Below the pieces are notes generated by a model. The model saw nothing but the letters and a program-made list of their open reading frames with translations, did not search any database and had not been told where the DNA came from. A stretch of DNA of 64,000 nucleotides, taken from the NCBI RefSeq assembly GCF_037893015.1, contig NC_133666.1, positions 469,025,454 to 469,089,453 of the forward strand, read 5' to 3'. Positions 50,676 through 61,500 of this stretch are shown here, in pieces. The stretch is from Macrotis lagotis (taxonomy: Eukaryota > Chordata > Mammalia > Peramelemorphia > Peramelidae). The stretch's first letter is position 1; each line of letters starts with the position of its first letter. A program made the translations under genes and the position numbers.

Positions 50676-53600
50676 CATCTGTCTAGTGTGTTAAGATTTA
50701 TTGAGCATTTTCCTAAAAAGTTGGTGATATTAAATTAGTTGTTCCATATATAACCCTTATGTACATGCTCAATCTATCTGTCCATTCTTATCTCTCCCTA
50801 TTTATTCACCCTTGTGCTTCCTGTTAAACTGGATTACTCTCTATTTCTCTCTTTCCTTTCCCATCTTTGTGCCCTTGTTCATGACACTTACCCGAGCTAG
50901 AATAGATTACCTCCATCTTTGTCTGTCTAAATTCATACCTTTCTTAAAGATTCAATCTAATTCTTTCTCTAGATGCACATATAGTTCTTTTTTCCATATA
51001 TCCTTCATAATCAATGACTTATTTGCTTAAAGTCACTCAACTATCACTGTTACTATGTATAGAATAATTTTACATATATACATATTATATATATATATAT
51101 ACACATATCTATTTGTGTCTAATGGTAGCAATCTCTAGGATTGTGGGAGGGAAGAACAAAAAAGAAAATTGCATAATGGTTTTATTATATATTTAAAATG
51201 AATAGCAAGTTGCACATAATAGTTTTGAAATTTCATATGCAATCATCTTTTTATTATATCATGAAATAGTAATGCTTGTTTTATTCCATAAATTTAAAAA
51301 GATAAATTTAAATAATAATAAAAAAAGATTCAACTCTGACAACTGCTCTTTTATGAAGCCTTCTTTAATACTATGATTTGAAACTGATTTCTCTTTCCTC
51401 AAACACTTCTTGGGACCTGATTGGTTCAGAATGAATATAAATAGCAATTGTTTCTGCTTTGGTCAGATATCCTGGCCCTTTTAGATTTGTTTGACTATGA
51501 AAAAAAGGCTATTCTTTATTTCATTTCTTAGTCATTTGCTTTAAGCACTGAGAAGCCTGGAGGCTCTAGTCCTCCTACTCTTTATTTATTTATTTTTGGA
51601 TTAAACAAAATCAGGCATTTTTGGCCTCTTTGCCTCATCCCTCTCTTACTTAACCTTTATCACTGAATGGACTTTTGCTATGACCTGGGAAGGGCATTAG
51701 TCTTAAAAGGTCAAGATCTTCCTCTGCATCCAAAGTTATCTCTAGTTTTTCTGATCTATATGTGGCCACTGGACCCACATGTAGGAGAAAGTGAGGCTGG
51801 TGACTTTGCACAGCAAATTCAATTCAATTGTATGTCATGGCATCACCTCTCTGATGTCATAGTCCTTTTTGAGAACAAAGGGCAAAGAATAATATTCCAG
51901 GAACTCCTCTCAGTATAGGTTATGTGAAACTTAAATTTGATTTTATTTTCATGTAATTAATTTCTTTTTTAATCCATGTTTATTTAGTTTTTAAGGTTTT
52001 GTATTACAAAACAACCTCACTACTTAATATTAGCCCAGGAAAATGTGAAAGTTCTAGGGAACTTTAGCAAATTATTTCTATTTATATTATTTCTTATGGA
52101 AAAAATTCATTCTGTGCTCATCAGTTTCATCATTCACAGAGAGTTCTAGAATGAGTATTGAAATACAACTATGTTTGATATCACTGGGTTTTTAAATTTT
52201 GTTTTAAATTTTTATTCATTTTATGCAAAGGGGTTAAGTAACTTGCCCAAAGTCACACAGCTAGGCAATTAAGTTTCTGATACTGGATTTGAACTCAGGT
52301 CCTCCTTAATCCAGGGCCGGTGCTTCATCCACTGTGCCCCCCAGCTGCCCCAGATTTCATTGTTTCAGATACTTGGTTAATCTCCATTTCCATACATTTC
52401 TTCTTTAAAATAAAATCGGACTGAAAATAAGACATATACCAAAAAAGTCCCTTATTAACTTTTGGTCTGCAAGTTGAAAGATAACAAGTACATTGGCTAG
52501 ACTCATTGTGAAGGAATTATGATTAGGCATGTACAAAGGTTTTACAGGCCTAATAGGCACTGAAGGAAATCAGAGGGAGTGTCTTCTTGACTGAGATTAA
52601 ATATTCACCATACACAAAATTAGCAATTACACATATAGTTACGTGTAGTTTTTGTGGTTCTACTAATATGTACGGTTGCTACGAACCATCCAGCAAATTA
52701 AAATATTGTTCCCCATCAAAGTGTGGATTAGTAAAAGAGGCTTATAAAGTAAGAACAGGAGTTCTAGAATTCCTNNNNNNNNNNNNNNNNNNNNNNNNNN
52801 NNNNNNNNNNNNNNNNNNNNNNNNNNNNNNNNNNNNNNNNNNNNNNNNNNNNNNNNNNNNNNNNNNNNNNNNNNNNNNNNNNNNNNNNAAGGTCATCTTT
52901 CAATTTTCTTTCTTCTATATGTTGTCAAAGACAGCTAGGTGGCACAGTGGATAGAGCATTGGCCTTGGAGTCAGGAGGACAGGAGTTTGAATTTCAGCCT
53001 CAGACACTGTGTGACCTTGGGCAAGTCACTTAACAACAAATGCCTTGCATCCAGGGGCCATCTCCAGTCATCCTGAATCAGATCTAACCACTGACCCCAG
53101 GTGGTTCTAAAGGAGAAATTGAGACTGGTAACTTAGCATAGTACCGCTTCACTCAAATTCAATTCATAGGCTTGTCATAGGATTACCTCCCTGATGTCTG
53201 GTAGACTTTGAGAATGAAAGACAAACATCATCATCGTCAAGGATAGAGCTCCTTTATATTTAGCTAGGCTAGTTTTCAGATAATAGCTTTTATCTGTCCT
53301 TAGCAAAATGCTTGAAGCCTCTCCAAATAAATTCTTAAGAAGTTGCCTTCAAAAGTTAGGATGGACCTTAGCTACCCACTGTTTTTCTCTGGTCACCTTG
53401 AATGCTTGATGCACTCTAGTAATAATGGCATATCTTTCTTTTTCACTTAGGACTCTCCCTCCCCCCACAATCATTCCAAAAATACTCATGCCATGGACTC
53501 TTTAAAAATTCATTTCTAAGGGGCAGCTAGGTGGCACAGTTGATAGATAGAGCACACTGGCCCTGGAATCAGGATGACCTGAGTTCAAATTTGACCACAA

Positions 53601-56600
53601 TTAATAATTACCTAGTTGTGTGACCTTGGGCACATACTTAACCCCATTGCACTGCAAAAAGTAAAAAAAAAAAACATTTTTTGACTTTCTAGGATTGACT
53701 GACTCAAGGAAAGGGAAAAAATGAAGAAACTGATGTAGAACATTTCAGTAGGTTCCCCTAGCAAAGTTTTGTGGCAATTATCATATGAACTATATTCTCC
53801 CTTCCATCATATACTTAAGAAAAAATGAAAGATATTTTGTTCATGTACTTCCATTCTTAATTTTTTTCTCAACTTCTGCTTCTTTTTTATTTGTTTTGAG
53901 ACAACAACTGTAGATTACAGCTTTTCTGGGGAATCTACTTCCTACCAACCAAAGCAGAAAAAAGAATTAAATCAAGGAGCTCCCAACTGCTTATTATTGA
54001 TTCAGGTAAGGAGTGGAAAGGTATGTCAACATTTTCTTCTTTAGTCATGTCACCTAAGATGTCAGGCTGCTTCTAATTTTACATTCTATGTTTCCCTCCT
54101 GTCTTCCTTGGTCTAGAAGTTCTAGGGTTAGAAATTATAGGGAGATTTGAAATGACTGTACTTAACTACAAGGTCCTTTCTTTGAGTCAAAGATGCATAA
54201 ATCACTGAATCTGAAACTTAAAAGAATGGAGAAAAATAATTTTCATTCATCTCCCATTTTCTCCATCTCTCTTTCACATGTTCATAAACTCATATTTAGT
54301 ATTTCTATTAAATGGCATATTTCAAGTATCCAAGAAAAGTACCTAATGGAAAGGAGAACAATCAGAAAGTCTAAATAATAATCTTGCTACTGATGTTTTT
54401 GTTACTCTAGGTCAAAGGTTCTAAAATTTTTTTGTATCATGGACTCCTTTGACCAGTTAGTAAAACCTATGGAAGTTTTTTCTCGCAATGATGTTTTTAA
54501 GTGTAAAACAAAATATATTGGAGTATAAAAGTTTAATTACATTGAAAAAACTGAGACTAAAATATAAAAAGAAATTACATTCATAGACATTAGGCTAAGA
54601 ACTCCTGCTCTGCCTGAATCTCTGTTGTCACATGGAGATTTCAATCTTTAAAAAAATGAATGAATTGCTGAGACAGATGGTGGATTATGATCCAGATGTT
54701 AATATAATTCTTATCCTCCTCCCATATCCCACCCCACCTCCATCTTTTCCCCATGAGGGAAAAAAGGGGGAAATTAGGTAAGGAAATATAGTAACTACCT
54801 CTGAATACTCCATGAAAAAACAAGAGAGAAGGTATTAGTAAAATCCTTGAGTTCTTTTATCATTTTCTGCTTACTGGGAGGGCTGATGGTCCATAAAGAA
54901 TTTGAATTTCCTTCCAGTTCTACTACTGTTATATCTTCTCTTTGATAATTTTCCAGAAATTGCATAGCATTCTGTAAGTACAATAAGATAGAACATTTAA
55001 CTACCCAAAATGTATGGAATACGATCCTTCTCTGAATGTTTTTGTATATAATTCGAGAGTTTCTTAAAAAAGATGCATAGCAACTGCAGTATGATTAATT
55101 TTATAATCATCAATATGCCAGTCATTTACTACTTATTTCTAGGCTCCTATTCCCACCATACTCCACATCCCTCTAGTGATAAGGTAGCCACATATTAAAC
55201 TTTTTTTTCCTCTTTTTCTTAGGAATCAACATCCCCTAAATCTTGCCTCCCCTTTATTCTTAGTTGTCATGGATAAGGTAAACTAAGGAAGATTTCATCT
55301 TAAGGCAGTATTAAAGCCCTTAGATCAAAAATTTGACTATGGTTTTCTACTCTGAGGGAAACAACCTCAAATAAAATACCCAGTTTTATCAATACTTAGA
55401 CCCTAAACGATAAAAAAAAAACCATCCTTCTTGGTGGAGAAGAAGCTTTGTGTTCATTTAGAAAAATGGTCTGTCTCAATTGTTGTCTTCATAATAGCAG
55501 ATATGGAAGAAACTCTGCAAGACTGTGGACTACTTTTTAATTTCCTGACTAAAAACTAATGAAGAAACTCCATAAATGGGAAACTGGGGCTTGAGTGAAC
55601 TATGTGACTCATGTGGCTGTCATTAATCAAAGCCAAACCAATTATACTCAGCAACTAGACAAGGACTTCACCTCAAAAATTAATATTTATATTTACATTT
55701 TCCCCTCCCTTTTTCCTACTTCATCAGCTGCAGACAGGGAAGGAACTATGCAAGACTACAGTTGCATTTAAGGGCTCTGTTCTCTTACTGTTTTGTTCAA
55801 CTACAATCCATGGGACTGTAAATTCTTTGAGGGCAGGAACTGTCTCAACTTTGTATCTGTATTCTTGGCATCTAGCACATGGCTTGATACAAAGTAGAAC
55901 ACATACAATAAAAGTTTGGTGGCTTAAATGGCATAACATTGGACTGTCATCCACAACATAGACCTTACTAAAGTCATGTCTGCCTATCAAGGATCCCTAT
56001 TTTATTCCTCCTTTGTTCCTTTAGCATTCCCTCCTCAAGTTTGATAACACTGAAGAATATCATTAGCTCTCTTTAAATAATTTAGATGTTAGATTTTTAA
56101 AAAGGAATTGAAATATGCATTTACTTACAGTATTTGTTGAATAATTCCTTAGAAATGTTTTGAATAAAGCTGGCTCCATAAGTTTCAACTGACCTTTGTT
56201 GAGCACTCATAGTGAAAATAGGCTAGAAGACAAAAAAGGGCATCAGTTTTTAAGCCTTCATTTATTCTTTCCTCTGGTAACATGAAAAGAAAAGCAGTCA
56301 AATGCCCTAACATACTTGGGACTATGCACTCATAAACATTTCGAGTATTTCTAGAAGGGATTCTTTTATTCTTATGGGTCTCTAAAAGGAGTCAGGAAGC
56401 CCTGAGTTCAAATATGGCCTCAGGCATTTATTATCTGTGTGCCCCTGGTCAAGCTCCTTAACCTCTGCCTCAGTTTCCCTATCTGTAAAATGGGGGTTAT
56501 AATGACAACTATCTCCCCTCAGGCTTGTTGTGAGGATCAAATGGGAGATAATTGTAAAGGGTTTAGTCTAGATGCTAATTCCTGTCCCCTTTTCTTCTCA

Positions 56601-58192
56601 TCTCAGTGCAGTCTGAATTCTCTTCTAGTCTTCCCAGTCTCTCATTTGGCATCAAATTCAGCTTGATTCCAGTGAACATGCCCAGTGAATCCTCAGAAGT
56701 GGCTTCATGTATTGGAATTTGCACTGTATATTTCCAGTTCAATGAAAACATACAGTGAACATTCAAATCATGTTTGTGCTCATTGGGATGCAGCTGTATC
56801 GATAAACCAAAGTTGAATAAGATAAAAGAGGAATAAAATAAACACCTCAAGGTCCTTGGATTATTTATTTGGTGAAGGATGAATTGGACCCATCATTCCA
56901 GGGTAAAACTCAGAGAAATAATATGAAGCAGAAGCTCAGTATATTGTTATTCTTGTTCTTGTTATGAACTGGACAATTACCTGATACCCTCCTAAAGTGA
57001 TCTTGACGGAGACATCCAGGGGCTGGTTGATGACCCCCAGCAACAGACTTGATTAGGGACATGAAAAGGAGGGGGAACCAGACAATACAAATCAAGAGGA
57101 CAATGATCATGCCTCCCATGCCATACTTTACAACCTTCTTTTTCTTCTGTCCTCGGGGCTGGGGGTTATCTCTGTAAAAGAAACAGATCCACAAGGTAAA
57201 TGTTACACCAACTACGACAAGGTTGTGAAAATGATTATATTGGAATAGTATTGCTCTTGGAATACATATTCCCAACTTCTAATACTGCTGACCTAACTTC
57301 TACATTTTTGTTTGCCAATAAAGGACTCATAGAGTAGTAGAATAGGCACAATTTTCTGCTGCATCAAAATTCTTCTGACTAGGTGTGATCCTTCAGGAAG
57401 AAAACATTACCTCATATATCCAGGAAAAAAGGACATTTCTTCCCTTATACCCCCTCCTTCTCTCATACTTTTTTAAAATTTTAACTATGAATTTGAAAAT
57501 ATCTATTTCATTCATGAGGCAAGATGAAAATATAAGATTGTCCATATTGTTTAACAAGATTGGAAATATGGTACTTAATTAAATTCAGTTATCTATTTAT
57601 AAAGACCAAGAGTATGGTGAATTAGGTTCATTGTCCTGAGTCCTGTGCTTTAAGATAACTGAACAATGACTCTCATAAGTCAATCAGGGGAAAAAACTTC
57701 TTAGCTATTTGAACCTAATCAAAACTGAGGTAAAAAGAATGATAATAATAATAGTAATGATGATGACAATAATAACAATAACAATAATAATAAGTAGTCA
57801 GCAGTAGCAGTAGTAGTAGAAGAAGCTAAATGAATAGAGTGCTGGGCCTGCAGTCAGAAGTCCGTTGTTCAGATTGGCTTCAGACCAATTAGTTATGTGA
57901 TCCTAGGTAAGTTATTTAACATAGTTGCCCAATCCATTCGAGAAGGAAATGGCAAACTACTCCAATATCTTTGCCAAAAGAACTTCAAGGATAGACTGAT
58001 CCATGAGGTCATGAAGAGTCAGACATGACTGAAGGATTAAAAAGTAATAACAAGGGGCAGCAAGGTGGCACAGTGGATAGAGCACCGGCCTGGAGTCAGG
58101 AGGACCTGAGTTCAAATTCGGCCTCAGACACTTAATAATTACCTAGCTGTGTGGCCTTGGGCAAGCCACGTAACCCCATTGCCTTGCAGAAA

Positions 58193-58228
<36 letters not shown>

Positions 58229-58488
58229 TAACAAGAACAAAGTAGAAGCATTTATATATATATATTTTAAGGTATACAAAGCCCTTTACAAATGATATGT
58301 CATTTCATCCTCACAGAAATCTGATTGATAGGTAGGTGCTATTATTATCCTAGTTTTATAGATAGAAAAAGATTAACAGAAGTCTGATTTGCCTAAGTAA
58401 CACAGGCTAGTAGGTCAGAAGAGCTTGAATGCAGTGCTTTCTGACTCTAAGTCAAATACAATACACCACTCAGTGGCTGTTAAGCAAC

Positions 58489-58565
<77 letters not shown>

Positions 58566-61500
58566 CATCTGTCTAGTGTGTTAAGATTTATTGAGCATTT
58601 TCCTAAAAAGTTGGTGATATTAAATTAGTTGTTCCATATATAACCCTTATGTACATGCTCAATCTATCTGTCCATTCTTTAATCTCTCCCTATTTATTCA
58701 CCCTTGTGCTTCCTGTTAAACTGGATTACTCTCTATTTCTCTCTTTCCTTTCCCATCTTTGTGCCCTTGTTCATGACACTTACCCGAGCTAGAATAGATT
58801 ACCTCCATCTTTGTCTGTCTAAATTCATACCTTTCTTAAAGATTCAATCTAATTCTTTCTCTAGATGCACATATAGTTCTTTTTTCCATATATCCTTCAT
58901 AATCAATGACTTATTTGCTTAAAGTCACTCAACTATCACTGTTACTATGTATAGAATAATTTTACATATATACATATTATTATATATATATATATACACA
59001 TATCTATTTGTGTCTAATGGTAGCAATCTCTAGGATTGTGGGAGGGAAGAACAAAAAAGAAAATTGCATAATGGTTTTATTATATATTTAAAATGAATAG
59101 CAAGTTGCACATAATAGTTTTGAAATTTCATATGCAATCATCTTTTTATTATATCATGAAATAGTAATGCTTGTTTTATTCCATAAATTTAAAAAGATAA
59201 ATTTAAATAATAATAAAAAAGATTCAACTCTGACAACTGCTCTTTTATGAAGCCTTCTTTAATACTATGATTTGAAACTGATTTCTCTTTCCTCAAACAC
59301 TTCTTGGGACCTGATTGGTTCAGAATGAATATAAATAGCAATTGTTTCTGCTTTGGTCAGATATCCTGGCCCTTTTAGATTTGTTTGACTATGAAAAAAA
59401 AGGCTATTCTTTATTTCATTTCTTAGTCATTTGCTTTAAGCACTGAGAAGCCTGGAGGCTCTAGTCCTCCTACTCTTTATTTATTTATTTTGGGATTAAA
59501 CAAAATCAGGCATTCTTGGCCTCTTTGCCTCATCCCTCTCTTACTTAACCTTTATTACTGAATGGACTTTTGCTATGACCTGGGAAGGGCATTAGTCTTA
59601 AAAGGTCAAGATCTTCCTCTGCATCCAAAGTTATCTCTAGTTTTTCTGATCTAATATGTGGCCACTGGACCCACATGTAGGAGAAAGTGAGGCTGGTGAC
59701 TTTGCACAGCAAATTCAATTCAATTGTATGTCATGGCATCACCTCTCTGATGTCATAGTCCTTTTTGAGAACAAAGGGCAAAGAATAATATTCCAGGAAC
59801 TCCTCTCAGTATAGGTTATGTGAAACTTAAATTTGATTTTATTTTCATGTAATTAATTTCTTTTTTAATCCATGTTTATTTAGTTTTTAAGGTTTTGTAT
59901 TACAAAACAACCTCACTACTTAATATTAGCCCAGGAAAATGTGAAAGTTCTAGGGAACTTTAGCAAATTATTTCTATTTATATTATTTCTTATGGAAAAA
60001 ATTCATTCTGTGCTCATCAGTTTCATCATTCACAGAGAGTTCTAGAATGAGTATTGAAATACAACTATGTTTGATATCACTGGGTTTTTAAATTTTGTTT
60101 TAAATTTTTATTCATTTTATGCAAAGAGGTTAAGTAACTTGCCCAAAGTCACACAGCTAGGCAATTAAGTTTCTGATACTGGATTTGAACTCAGGTCCTC
60201 CTTAATCCAGGGCCGGTGCTTCATCCACTGCGCCCCCCAGCTGCCCCAGATTTCATTGTTTCAGATACTTGGTTAATCTCCATTTCCATACATTTCTTCT
60301 TTAAAATAAAATTGGACTGAAAATAAGACATATACCAAAAAAGTCCCTTATTAACTTTTGGTCTGCAAGTTGAAAGATAACAAGTACATTGGCTAGACTC
60401 ATTGTGAAGGAATTATGATTAGGCATGTACAAAGGTTTTACAGGCCTAATAGGCACTGAAGGAAATCAGAGGGAGTGTCTTCTTGACTGAGATTAAATAT
60501 TCACCATACACAAAATTAGCAATTACACATATAGTTACGTGTAGTTTTTGTGGTTCTACTAATATGTACGGTTGCTACGAACCATCCAGCAAATTAAAAT
60601 ATTGTCCCCCATCAAAGTGTGGATTAATAAAAGAGGCTTATAAAGTAAGAACACAAGTTCTAGTTTTCCTGCCACAGCATTTCCTCCCTCTCCCAAATGT
60701 ATCATTTTGAAGACTATTCCACCATTTCCCCCTCTTATAAGACTCTATTATGTCCTTTAAAAAATTCAGCACAGAACTGGCAAAATAATCAAACATCTGG
60801 AGACTATTTCTGACAAAGGTAATGTTCACAATTCAAATGACTGGAGATCCTTAATTGACATCAGTGGGACATTAACAAGCTATAATACTAGTTGTCTCCT
60901 CTGCCCTGACTTAAATTAGCCATTAAATTGGTAGCATTCCATATCCTTCATGATAAATGGTCAGTTTCTATTTAAAAAAAATTTGGGATCATGCCATTCC
61001 TATAAGTTTCTTACTTTTTCAGATTCCCGCCAACACTTCAGAATGAAAATGTGAGCATAAATATCTTCCACACAGATCCAACTGGAAAGACTTAGAGTGG
61101 TGTCTGTCCACACCCAGTCCATCACAGCTCTCAATTCAGTCAAAAATGGAACCAAGCGGAACCTGACAAAGAATAATATTTTTGTTAAGGATAGAGATTA
61201 AAAAATCTCTTATATGGTTTATTTTAATTTTGGAGCTTTAGTAGATCCTTGGTTAACCTAAACCAAAGCTAATAAAGATTTCCTTCAGTAAAATTTAGGT
61301 AATGATCATTCATTTGTCTTAAAAATCTCATTAAAGTTTCATTCAAGGGCTACCATTTATCATGAGGCTTTCACAGACTCACAGATTTTTTGAATCAGAA
61401 GGAACCTCAGCAGACCTTCTTCATAGCATTTTTATATCATATCATATCATATATCATATCATAACCACTTTAGCCAAAAATCTTATGTCCAATTCACTTA

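Larger units (their letters stand above)
44988..52774 (+). repeat. Direct duplication, copy 1 (7787 bases, end of left contig)
   Basis: Nearly identical to 52889-60670 in the same orientation, offset 7901 at the start. It holds Piezo exons 3-5 in open frame, several SINEs and a compound AAT/GAT microsatellite. Copies differ mainly by one-base indels in homopolymers, a few substitutions and microsatellite length. The last 20 or so bases before the gap differ more (GTTCTAGAATTCCT against GTTCTAGTTTTCCT), as often happens at a contig end. Confidence 0.97.
52889..60670 (+). repeat. Direct duplication, copy 2 (7782 bases, start of right contig)
   Basis: Begins at the first base after the Ns and ends where copy 1 ends, then runs on into the unique intron leading to exon 2. 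Its repeats mirror copy 1: CORE-SINE 52929-53235, short SINE 53519-53675, L2 tail 55805-55925, MIR 56380-56577, RTE-tailed SINE 57822-58040, short SINE 58054-58214, MIR 58270-58490, CORE-SINE 3' part 59595-59800 and antisense short SINE 60106-60249. The AAT tract is shorter than in copy 1. Confidence 0.97.

Noticed and set aside
52587-53033. 148-codon open frame across the N run
   Set aside because: It exists only because Ns are translated as unknown residues; left side is intron and right side is a SINE.
44988-60670. A real tandem duplication creating extra Piezo cap exons
   Set aside because: Both inner edges coincide with the N gap, flanks fit a single overlap, and copy 2 exons are out of frame. 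Assembly artefact is the simpler reading, though reads would be needed to be sure.
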